Shown here: positions 33,870 to 40,222 of the stretch, one piece after another
Layout of the letters: each line of letters begins with the position of its first letter
How positions within the stretch are numbered: position 1 is the stretch's first letter
DNA from: CAZFLY01 sp964519995
GTDB taxonomy: Bacteria > Planctomycetota > Phycisphaerae > Sedimentisphaerales > Anaerobacaceae
DNA: 40,222 bases
Direction of reading: 5' to 3'
Assembly (NCBI GenBank): GCA_964519995.1
Contig: CAZFLY010000023.1
Location: forward strand, 1-40,222
Position numbers and translations under genes: made by a program
Notes under the pieces: model-generated
Seen by the model: only the letters and a program-made list of their open reading frames with translations
Told to the model about the DNA's origin: nothing
Databases searched by the model: none

Positions 33870-35024
33870 TCACGTTCGTAACACCCTGTCATAATCCTCC
33901 AATCCCTGATCGGCCTTTTCCTTCTTCTTAGCTCCTTTTCGCCCTTCCATTCTGCCGATCTTCTCCATAGCCTTGTCTTGGAGCGATCCTGTCTGGCGGC
34001 TCTTGTCCAGCATCTCATCCAACGTTATCTTACCAGTATCGTAAAGCTGCCAGAGATGCTCATCAAGAAGCTGCATGCCAAGCTTCTTACCAGTTTGAAT
34101 ACTCGAATCAATTCGATACGTCTTGTTCTCTCTTATCAGGTTGGCAATAGCGGGTGTAACAACCATAAACTCATAAGCCGCGACTCTGCCTCTGCCTGAA
34201 GCCAAAGGGCAAAGAACCTGGCTCAGCACAGAAATCAGGTTGCTGCTTAGCTGAATGCGGATCTGCTCTTGTTGATCTACGGGAAAAACGTCAATCATTC
34301 TTGTAATCGTTCCAGCAGCGCTTGTTGTATGGACCGTGCTAAAAACCAGATGGCCGGTTTCTGCGGCCCTAACGGCAGATTCGATCGTTTCGAGGTCCCG
34401 CAATTCGCCAACCAAAATCACGTCAGGGTCCATTCTCAGAATGCGTCTTAATGCTTCGCCAAAGCTCGGAACATCGACACCAACTTCTCGCTGGTTAATA
34501 ATAGATTTCTTGTGTGAATGATAATATTCTATGGGCTCTTCAACGGTCACAATATGGCGGTCAAAGTTTTCGTTAATATAATTTATCATACAAGCCAGTG
34601 TTGTCGTTTTTCCACATCCGGTTGGGCCTGTAACTAAAAACATACCTCGCGGTCTTCGGCACAGAGCAGCACAAATCTTTGGCAGTCCTATCTGATCAAA
34701 TGTCATAATTTTCGATGGGATAAGACGCAGGACTATGGAGATATTGCCTTTTTGCCGGAAAACAGACACACGAAATCTGCCTTCGTCACCGAACGCAAAA
34801 CCAAAGTCGGTTCCACCCTCTTCTTGTAGTTCCTGTTGGTTGCGATCGGGCGTGATGCTTTTCATTAGAGCCGCCGTATCATTCGGCTCAAGAACTTTGG
34901 TCTCTAAGGACCTTAGTCGGCTGTCTATTCGCAGTACCGGTGCTCGCCCAACTACAAGGTGGATGTCCGACGCCCCTTGTGTGACACAGGCGCTCAGCAA
35001 TCTGTCCATATTCACCGTTGCCAT
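33870..35024 (-). CDS. pilT: PilT-type retraction ATPase
   Basis: 384 residues. Disassembles type IV pili in twitching motility. PAS-like N-terminal domain with ASDIHLVVGRAPVLRI, Walker A GPTGCGKTTT near 125, Walker B DPDVILVGELRD, His box TGHLVFSTVHTTSAA and the C-terminal PilT signature region (AYEFMVVTPAIANLIRENKT). The four-Cys zinc site of GspE is absent, as expected. GGGGAA precedes ATG 35024; a TTG fifteen bases upstream is the alternative. The C-terminus has a Lys/Glu-rich tail (about 355-384). Sits between two GspE-type ATPase genes, an arrangement more like a type IV pilus than a pure type II secretion locus. Confidence 0.94.
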   Translation of the reverse strand: MATVNMDRLLSACVTQGASDIHLVVGRAPVLRIDSRLRSLETKVLEPNDTAALMKSITPDRNQQELQEEGGTDFGFAFGDEGRFRVSVFRQKGNISIVLRLIPSKIMTFDQIGLPKICAALCRRPRGMFLVTGPTGCGKTTTLACMINYINENFDRHIVTVEEPIEYYHSHKKSIINQREVGVDVPSFGEALRRILRMDPDVILVGELRDLETIESAVRAAETGHLVFSTVHTTSAAGTITRMIDVFPVDQQEQIRIQLSSNLISVLSQVLCPLASGRGRVAAYEFMVVTPAIANLIRENKTYRIDSSIQTGKKLGMQLLDEHLWQLYDTGKITLDEMLDKSRQTGSLQDKAMEKIGRMEGRKGAKKKEKADQGLEDYDRVLRT

Positions 35025-35052
35025 ATAAAAATTCCCCAAATCAAACTATCGT

Positions 35053-36792
35053 TTAGTCCACCAATACACCTTCTGTCTGCGTGATTCTTGCGACTTCCTC
35101 AGGTGTGGTTGTCCCATTAAATATCTTGAGCTTCCCATCCTCCATGAGTGTTCTCATACCACTTGCTTTGGCCGCTTCACGCAGTTCGCTCGTTTGTGCT
35201 TTGTTGAAGGCCAACTCTCTTACTTCACTATTTAACTCAAACATCTCGAATATACCGATGCGGCCCTTGAAACCTGTATGCTGGCAATTGCTACATCCAG
35301 CCCCCTTGGAGATTGTGTACTTTTCCAGGTCTTCAGGCGTAATATTAAGCATCCGCAGAGAATGCGGATCCGGATTTTCATCAGGCACCTTGCACTTTTT
35401 GCAGATAACTCTTATGAGCCTTTGTGCCATAATTGCCTGTATGGAGCTTGCTACAAGAAAGGGCTTGACTCCCATGTCGATCAAACGGGTAATTGCGCTC
35501 GGCGCATCATTAGTATGCAGGGTACTGAAGACCAAGTGCCCTGTTAAGGCTGCCTGGATTGCGATATCCGCTACGACGCCATCTCGAATCTCACCCACTA
35601 ATATTATATTAGGAGCCTGTCGCAACATAGACCTGAGAATCCTGTCAAATGTCAACCCGATTTCTTCCTTGACTTGACACTGATTCATGCCATCAAAGTT
35701 GTACTCCACAGGATCCTCAGCCGTGACAATTTTCTTGTCCGGTTTGTTAAGCTCCTGTAGTGCTGCGTACAATGTTGTGGTTTTTCCGCTACCAGTCGGC
35801 CCCGTGACAAGAAAGATACCGTTAGGCCTTTTGATTATCTGTTGGAAATGTTCATAATTGTCTTGCTCGAAGCCGAGCGACTCAATACCGACATTAACTG
35901 CGTCTCGACGCAAGATTCTTAGAACCACACTCTCGCCGTGATTGCCGGGTAGTGCTGAGACACGAAAATCGATGTCCTGTCCGGCTATAATGCGCTTGAT
36001 ACGACCGTCCTGAGGCAGTCTCTTTTCGGCAATATCCATACCGGACAAGATTTTCAATCGAGTAATCAAGGGCGCCTGCATGTTCTTGGGAATGTTGTCC
36101 TTCTCCAAACATACACCGTCAACGCGATATCTTACCCTCACTCTATCAGTCATCGGTTCAATATGTATGTCGCTGGCCCGCATGTGATAGGCATTGTCGA
36201 TTATCAGATTCACCAGTCTGATTATGGGGCCCTCGCCGTCCTCCTTTCCTCCCTGCCCTATTAAAATCTCCGCTTGATGCAACGCGTCACCAACTTCAGC
36301 AAGCTCAGCAGCAGTCGCATCAATACTATGCTTGAGCCTGTCATCTTCTTCCTTCTTGATTTCGCCAGTTGAGTTCCGGATGTAAGAACTGATCTTGGAG
36401 GGGCTTGCAAGATAACACTCCAGTTCGGTATTCAACCGAAGTCGAACAGCGTCCATTGCGTCCAGGTCCAATGGATCACTGATAATCAGCCTCAACTTCC
36501 CGTTATTCATACTCAGTGGGAGAATGTTGTGCCTTTTAATAAGATCTTCGGGGATAAGTTTAGCTGCTTCAGGCGGGATGGTTATCTGATCCAGATTTGC
36601 ATATTTCAAACCAAACTGTTTGGCGATTGCCTTAGTCAGGGTTTCTTCATCTATGAGGCCCGATTCGAGCAATACTTGACCCAGCCGCTTGTTGTTTTTC
36701 TTTGACGTCTTGATTGCATCGATAAGTGGCTGTTTCTCTACCAATCCAGCTTTGTAGAGTATTTCACCCAAATGTCTGCGATCTTTAGCCAT
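35053..36792 (-). CDS. pilB: GspE/PilB assembly ATPase (first copy) with MshEN-like N-terminus
   Basis: 579 residues. N-terminal MshEN-type repeat: the second half is complete (RLGQVLLESGLI at 36-47, L52, Q59), the first half has HLG and lacks the final Gln (residues 7-30). MshEN domains of this pattern bind cyclic di-GMP in several bacteria; partial loss makes binding uncertain. The ATPase core has Walker A GPTGSGKTTT near 338, APNIILVGEIRD, TGHLVFSTLHTNDAP and zinc Cys pairs CKKC ... CSNC. GGAGG precedes the ATG. It starts the transcript ahead of pilT. Whether it works with pilT in a pilus or with the downstream secretion genes is unclear. Confidence 0.94.
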   Translation of the reverse strand: MAKDRRHLGEILYKAGLVEKQPLIDAIKTSKKNNKRLGQVLLESGLIDEETLTKAIAKQFGLKYANLDQITIPPEAAKLIPEDLIKRHNILPLSMNNGKLRLIISDPLDLDAMDAVRLRLNTELECYLASPSKISSYIRNSTGEIKKEEDDRLKHSIDATAAELAEVGDALHQAEILIGQGGKEDGEGPIIRLVNLIIDNAYHMRASDIHIEPMTDRVRVRYRVDGVCLEKDNIPKNMQAPLITRLKILSGMDIAEKRLPQDGRIKRIIAGQDIDFRVSALPGNHGESVVLRILRRDAVNVGIESLGFEQDNYEHFQQIIKRPNGIFLVTGPTGSGKTTTLYAALQELNKPDKKIVTAEDPVEYNFDGMNQCQVKEEIGLTFDRILRSMLRQAPNIILVGEIRDGVVADIAIQAALTGHLVFSTLHTNDAPSAITRLIDMGVKPFLVASSIQAIMAQRLIRVICKKCKVPDENPDPHSLRMLNITPEDLEKYTISKGAGCSNCQHTGFKGRIGIFEMFELNSEVRELAFNKAQTSELREAAKASGMRTLMEDGKLKIFNGTTTPEEVARITQTEGVLVD

Positions 36793-36828
36793 ACATGCCT
36801 CCTGCTTTGAAAACCCCGACGAACTATT

Positions 36829-36857
36829 ATTATAATCATTCCGAAGCTTTAAGTCAA
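36829..36857 (-). promoter_or_regulatory. Near-consensus promoter of the pilB-pilT operon
   Basis: On the minus strand: TTGACT (36852-36857), 17-bp spacer, perfect TATAAT (36829-36834). Eleven of twelve consensus bases. It abuts the cinA stop codon, so the secretion/pilus cluster has its own strong start. Confidence 0.75.
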
Positions 36858-36859
36858 AT

Positions 36860-38092
36860 CTACAGTTTTAATCGGATCATATTCAGAGCCGTATACGCCG
36901 CCCGAAGCCTTATGAACTCTCTATTGTGGCTGAAGATATAACGCATAGTCTCGCAGTTGTTATCGGAGTCAACACTGATATATACCAAACCGACTGGCTT
37001 TTGTTCGCTTGCCCCAGTTGGTCCGGCTATGCCGGTTATAGCAATGGCAAAATCTGCGCCGGCTTTTTTCCTCGCACCTTCCGCCATAGCAACAGCAACC
37101 TGTTCACTAACAGCACCATACCTTTCTATTAACTCGTTAGGCACACCAAGCTCAGTAGTCTTAGCCTGATCACTGTAGGTAATCCATCCATACGTAAAGT
37201 ATCTGCTTGCGCCGGGCGTATCAGTGATGAGTTTCGCTAACATCCCACCTGTGCAGGATTCAGCCACCGCTACGGTTTTCCTTTGTTCAGCCAACTTCAG
37301 GCCAACTACCTCAGCGAGGCTCTGGTCGTCTGTTCCAAAAACAAGCTCGCCCAGGATATGTCGCAGTGATTCCTCGTCACGTTCGACCAGTTTTCGAGCC
37401 TCAGCTTCGGATTGGGCGATGGCAACGATGCTGAGCGTAATAACGCCATGTCCAGCAGTGCAGTTGATTAACGGATTTCGGCCACGCTGCATCATTGACC
37501 CGAGCATTTCAGCAATATCTGACTCACCTGCTCCAAAGCACCTGAGCTTTCTGATCACGATGGCCTGTCGGCCACTGAGTTGCTGCAACTCGGGAACAAT
37601 GTTGTCTCGGTACATCTGTCGCATTTCGAATGGAACGCCAGGCAAAGCAAAAAGAAGTTTCCCTTTGTTCTCCGTCCTAAATCCGGGTGCAGTGCCGAAA
37701 GTGTTTTCAATAGCCTTGGCACCATCAGGTATATATGCCTGAATTTTATTACTTGCAGGCATCTTTCGACTTCGTGCCGCGAAGAATCCCTCGATCCGCT
37801 GGAGAAGCTCGAGTTGCATTTCCAACTTTGTACCGAGGAATTCTGCAAACCCCTGGCGTGTAAGGTCATCATCCGTAGGCCCGAGTCCACCCGCAGCTAA
37901 AATTATGTCAGCATCAGCAGTCGCCAGGCTAAGCGTCTTTGCAATTGCCTTAATATCGTCCGGAACACAGTAAGTGCTGATAACTGGAATCCCCAGAGAA
38001 AGTAATTCTTGCGCTAAGAACGCTGTATTTGTATCGATGATTTGACCGCTAACAACCTCGTTGCCGATGATAACGATACTTGCTTTTTTCAT
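36860..38092 (-). CDS. cinA: CinA family protein (nicotinamide mononucleotide deamidase / competence-damage protein)
   Basis: 410 residues, the full two-domain form. The N-terminal MoaB/Mog-like domain (VIIGNEVVSGQIIDTNTAF, then AAGGLGPTDDD) has ADP-ribose pyrophosphatase activity in some members. The C-terminal CinA domain (AESCTGGMLAKLITDTPG, then AITGIAGPTGAS) is the NMN deamidase of NAD salvage. The ATG at 38092 lies inside the first copy of an interspersed repeat, and no Shine-Dalgarno sequence is evident. A TATAAT 16-21 bases upstream could drive it. It ends against the promoter of the pilus operon, which it probably does not share. Confidence 0.95.
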   Translation of the reverse strand: MKKASIVIIGNEVVSGQIIDTNTAFLAQELLSLGIPVISTYCVPDDIKAIAKTLSLATADADIILAAGGLGPTDDDLTRQGFAEFLGTKLEMQLELLQRIEGFFAARSRKMPASNKIQAYIPDGAKAIENTFGTAPGFRTENKGKLLFALPGVPFEMRQMYRDNIVPELQQLSGRQAIVIRKLRCFGAGESDIAEMLGSMMQRGRNPLINCTAGHGVITLSIVAIAQSEAEARKLVERDEESLRHILGELVFGTDDQSLAEVVGLKLAEQRKTVAVAESCTGGMLAKLITDTPGASRYFTYGWITYSDQAKTTELGVPNELIERYGAVSEQVAVAMAEGARKKAGADFAIAITGIAGPTGASEQKPVGLVYISVDSDNNCETMRYIFSHNREFIRLRAAYTALNMIRLKL

Positions 38093-38171
38093 AAGCGCGG
38101 ATTTTAATTATAGGACCACCCGGAAACAAGAAAAAAACGCTTGGTGTCATTCCCAGCGCTGGCGTGAATCC
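38087..38171. repeat. Interspersed repeat, copy A (overlaps cinA start)
   Basis: Begins TTTCATAAGCGCGGATTTTA and continues through AACAAGAAAAAAACGCTTGG and TGTCATTCCC. Copies B (38913) and C (39432) follow the same order with substitutions and small gaps. All three have the same orientation. Confidence 0.75.
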
Positions 38172-38409
38172 ATAATATCAAATTTCAAAAATAAAAATTG
38201 TGGAGTCCCGTTGGGACAACTTCCTAAATTTTGCTTTTTGCATTTTAACTTTTACATTTCTCTGTGCACTGTCCCACAGTCATATAATGTGAGCTTTAGC
38301 CCACCTAACAAAGCTCATCTTCAACAGGCGATATACGAGTTACGAACGACGAGCGACGATAGGTTTTAGCCCATCCTGTGAAACTAATTCCTCACCGCCA
38401 ACCGCCGTT
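38172..38409. other. Intergenic repeat-rich DNA between cinA and the ACT gene
   Basis: No gene seen. It holds two copies of a TTTAGCCCA element (38290-38303 and 38361-38374) and a four-unit heptad repeat (38335-38362). Confidence 0.6.
38335..38362. repeat. Heptanucleotide tandem repeat downstream of the ACT gene
   Basis: Four 7-bp units: ACGAGTT, ACGAACG, ACGAGCG, ACGATAG. Same period and similar base pattern to the arrays in the pseudopilin operon. Confidence 0.75.
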
Positions 38410-38832
38410 CTACGCTTGCTTGAGGATGTCGGCAGCCTTTACGGCATCTGCGGAACTGTCTAGGCCGATGTAGAGGATGAACCTTGCCCCGATCACAGCC
38501 ACCGAGAGTCCTCGAAGATTGATCCCCGCTGCGGCGAGCTTTTCCGTTATTTCGGCTGCGACGCCAGGTCTGTTATCTCCCTCGACGCGTACTGACTGGA
38601 CGCTTTTCGTGACGTTAAAGCCTAACTCCGCAGCCGCGGCGACCTCTCTATCACCACGTAGGGGTGTGACAAACACGACCCCCGTGCCGGGCTTTTCCGC
38701 CGCTCGCCTCGCGATGATGAAATCAAGGTCAGCACCGGCCTCCTGCAACCCGGTGAGCAGATGCGATAAGCCACCGACTTCGTCTCTAATACTTGCGGCC
38801 CACACATTCACACGTTCGACAATCAAGTCCAT
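38410..38832 (-). CDS. ACT-domain protein
   Basis: 140 residues made of two ACT-like modules. The C-terminal one is clear: SVRVEGDNRPGVAAEITEKL at about 80-99, then INLRGLSVAVIGARFILYIGL. The N-terminal one (about 5-70) is more divergent: WAASIRDEVGGLSHLLTGLQEAGADLDF split over 11-38. ACT domains bind amino acids or similar small ligands and regulate enzymes; free-standing ones are of unknown target. GAGGAG ten bases before the ATG supports the start. GC content and codon use are higher than in the repeat-rich flanks. It is a single-gene unit by appearance. Confidence 0.85.
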   Translation of the reverse strand: MDLIVERVNVWAASIRDEVGGLSHLLTGLQEAGADLDFIIARRAAEKPGTGVVFVTPLRGDREVAAAAELGFNVTKSVQSVRVEGDNRPGVAAEITEKLAAAGINLRGLSVAVIGARFILYIGLDSSADAVKAADILKQA

Positions 38833-38912
38833 AATACTATTCTCCTCTTGGGTTAACGGTTATTGCCAAATTACCTGCCATTCCAATCTGCACTACTGCG
38901 TAAAAACACTTA

Positions 38913-38980
38913 TTTCATAAAGGCGGATTCTAATCTCAGCCGCAGGCCAAAACAAGGGAAAATAGCTTGCTGTCATTGAT
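38913..38980. repeat. Interspersed repeat, copy B (upstream of the ACT gene)
   Basis: Shares TTTCATAAAGGCGGATTCTAATCT, split here as TTTCATAAAGGC and GGATTCTAATCT, then AACAAGGGAAAATAGCTTGC and TGTCATT with copies A and C. It lies 80-150 bp upstream of the ACT gene, in the same relative orientation as the others. Confidence 0.7.
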
Positions 38981-39017
38981 GAAATGCTGGTTAGTTGGAT
39001 CTGTTGGTTATTTGTTT

Positions 39018-39362
39018 TTATGGCACTTTATAAAACCAGTTTCCTTTTGAATCCTTATAAGCATAGCCATCTGCACCACGACAGTAATCTGGAACGAGAT
39101 TGAAATACAAATGAATGTCTTCCCTATGCGGATTTTTCAAAATGGGCTTTATACTTTTCAGGTATACAAGAGACATATTATATCTTCTTATTCGCTTCAC
39201 ATCCCTTCCCAGAGCAATTAACTTGGATCTTGGATTTCGGAAATCATTCCATTCGTTTATCAATTTTATATGGCATTTATAAAATCTTAATCCGAAATAC
39301 GATGCACCTATGAAAATAAATATGCAAATTAATATAATGGTTATCTTTTCTCTCTTTTTCAT
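39018..39362 (-). CDS. Orphan AT-rich gene, membrane-anchored protein of unknown function
   Basis: 114 residues: a Lys-rich start (MKKREK), a hydrophobic segment (ITIILICIFIFIGASYFGL, about 7-25) and a basic soluble domain ending YAYKDSKGNWFYKVP. It looks like a real membrane-anchored or secreted protein because of the coherent layout, but the ribosome site is poor and I recognise no family. Its base composition is much more AT-rich than the neighbouring genes, and it sits between repeat copies, suggesting recent acquisition. Confidence 0.5.
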   Translation of the reverse strand: MKKREKITIILICIFIFIGASYFGLRFYKCHIKLINEWNDFRNPRSKLIALGRDVKRIRRYNMSLVYLKSIKPILKNPHREDIHLYFNLVPDYCRGADGYAYKDSKGNWFYKVP

Positions 39363-39399
39363 TTTTTAGACAATTAATGGAAATCTCAGCCTTGTAGGA

Positions 39400-39413
39400 T
39401 GGGCTTTAGCCCA
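39400..39413. repeat. TTTAGCCCA palindromic element, third copy
   Basis: TGGGCTTTAGCCCA is a perfect 6-bp inverted repeat with a TT centre. Variants TGAGCTTTAGCCCA (38290) and AGGTTTTAGCCCAT (38361) have lost symmetry. All three continue into a similar run of about 15 bases (for example CTTACTAAACT). Confidence 0.6.
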
Positions 39414-39431
39414 ACTTACTAAACTTGCCTT

Positions 39432-39517
39432 TTTCATAAAGGCAGATTTTAATCTTGGGTCCAGCCAGCAACAAGGACAAAACGTTTGGTGTCATTCCCC
39501 GCGATGGGATGAACTCC
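39432..39517. repeat. Interspersed repeat, copy C
   Basis: Contains TTTCATAAAGGCAGATTTTA, AACAAGGACAAAACGTTTGG and TGTCATTCCCC in the same order as copy A. Its left edge forms a hairpin GCCTTT (39427-39432) / AAAGGC (39438-39443). It lies upstream of the AT-rich orphan gene. Confidence 0.75.
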
Positions 39518-39535
39518 AGCAGGAATCCTGTTTAG

Positions 39536-39563
39536 CCCCGCAATTTATTGCGGGGTCTTTTTC
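39536..39563 (+). terminator. Terminator-like hairpin, TTTAGCCC family copy 2
   Basis: Perfect 9-bp stem CCCCGCAAT / ATTGCGGGG (39536-39544, 39547-39555), followed by TCTTTTTC. The structure suits rho-independent termination on the plus strand, although no plus-strand gene precedes it here. Confidence 0.55.
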
Positions 39564-39689
39564 ATATTTATTTGGGGGTCTTCTTTAGATTTATGGCGGC
39601 GTCATTCCGTACTTGCTTTCCCTCGAATGTTTACCAGCCTTCTATGTGACTGGTCGTAGTCGGGGGATACGGAATCCAAAAATATTTAG

Positions 39690-39713
39690 CCCGCCGATTT
39701 ACTCGGCGGGTTT
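39690..39713. repeat. TTTAGCCC-type hairpin, copy 3
   Basis: Stem CCCGCCGA (39690-39697) / TCGGCGGG (39703-39710), preceded by TTTAG and followed by TTT. Confidence 0.6.
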
Positions 39714-39720
39714 CGCTTAG

Positions 39721-39745
39721 CCCCCAGGCCTGTCCTGGGGGGTTC
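39721..39745. repeat. TTTAGCCC-type hairpin, copy 4
   Basis: Stem CCCCCAGG (39721-39728) / CCTGGGGG (39734-39741), preceded by TTAG and followed by GTTCTCTT. It lies only 10 bp from copy 3. Confidence 0.6.
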
Positions 39746-39967
39746 TCTTATACCTTTCACGCACCCCTTACACCGCAGGGGATTTTGTTTAGCTGTCGTC
39801 GGCACGACGCCGCAATCTCAAAAATAATCAATAATCATTGGAAAAGGTCATCCCGACCGGAGTGGAGGGACCTATTGAAAAAATGTCATTGCGTGGAGCA
39901 CTGATTTATCGGGACGATGAAGCAATCTCCGATTTGCATTTTAATAATCAATCTCAATAAAAAAACT

Positions 39968-40035
39968 CATACGTAAAACGCGTAGCTCTCCGCAAGGAGT
40001 CCATAGGACTACCACAGGTACGCGCTTTACGTATG
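39968..40035. repeat. Long inverted repeat with inner hairpins (possible three-way structure)
   Basis: The 17-base outer arms (39968-39984 and 40019-40035) pair at 16 of 17 positions; each begins or ends with CATACGTAAA or its complement. The interior has CTCC-GCAA-GGAG (39988-39999) with a GNRA-type loop, and AGTCC-ATA-GGACT (39998-40010), which overlap by two bases. It resembles a mobile palindromic element or a structured RNA. Confidence 0.65.
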
Positions 40036-40222
40036 CCATATTACTATGTTGAAAGGTTATAAAAATTGTCATTCCTTCGCGCTGCTCAGGACGGTATCTG
40101 AATGGATCGCAGCTTTCGGCAGGACCGCTGGAGCGATTTGTTAGAATATGTCTTTGTTTTTCACCATAATTTTGGAAATACAGCCCATACTTTTGATTTA
40201 TATTCAAAATATTCATCACCAA

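Larger units (their letters stand above)
39518..39967. other. Gene-poor repeat island
   Basis: No credible gene in about 450 bp. It holds three TTTAGCCC-type hairpins, an 8-bp inverted repeat ATTCCGTA (39604-39611) / TACGGAAT (39668-39675), and a decayed element with GTCATCCCGA near 39848 and TCGGGACGATG near 39909 as outer arms. Confidence 0.55.

Noticed and set aside
39941..40222. 93-codon minus-strand open frame at the right edge
   Set aside because: It runs straight through the long palindrome, its residues simply translate repeat DNA, and it lacks a ribosome site and a hydrophobic or domain pattern. It is probably chance.

Overview
The window looks like a chromosomal segment of an uncultured, probably anaerobic planctomycete of the Phycisphaerae type. 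This is inferred, not proven. The hints are an oversized GspK, planctomycete-style pseudopilins ending in an ISAGxDGxYGTxDDI motif, a secreted protein with dockerin-like calcium repeats, and energy metabolism built on ADP-forming acetate-CoA ligase and a soluble NuoEFG module. Most genes are on the minus strand. The main plus-strand block is the signalling/redox cluster at 4.4-11.6 kb.

Layout. 0.2-2.6 kb: a two-gene cassette resembling a restriction-modification system (PLD-fold nuclease overlapping a beta-class DNA methyltransferase) behind a near-consensus promoter. 2.8-3.9 kb: an AcuC/HDAC-family deacetylase. 4.4-11.6 kb: Cache-HAMP histidine kinase, NtrC-family sigma-54 activator, a strong sigma-54 promoter, then three redox subunits. 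The first of these is a response-regulator receiver fused to a NuoE-type [2Fe-2S] subunit, followed by NuoF-like and short NuoG/HoxU-like proteins. 11.6-19.6 kb (minus): serA, glmM, a CDF metal transporter, ADP-forming acetate-CoA ligase, and a CoA-transferase fused to a GNAT acetyltransferase. 19.8-21.7 kb: a small membrane protein, a DUF2752 protein and an inositol-monophosphatase-family enzyme. 21.7-36.8 kb (minus): a type II secretion / type IV pilus hybrid cluster with two GspE ATPases, PilT, GspF, six pilin-like proteins, GspK and an embedded secreted dockerin-like protein. No secretin, GspL/M or prepilin peptidase is in the window. 36.9-38.8 kb: cinA and an ACT-domain protein. 38.1-40.2 kb: intergenic DNA dense in repeats, with one AT-rich orphan gene.

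How it may work together. The kinase and NtrC-like regulator are placed to switch on the sigma-54 promoter of the redox operon. The first enzyme subunit carries its own intact receiver domain, closely resembling that of the NtrC-like regulator. One kinase could therefore control both transcription and activity of an NADH-linked electron-transfer complex. This is the strongest candidate for an undescribed system here.

A second theme is a family of 7-bp tandem repeats found at several gene boundaries, some of them encoding the N-terminal leaders of pseudopilins. Other small palindromic and interspersed repeats fill the right end of the window.
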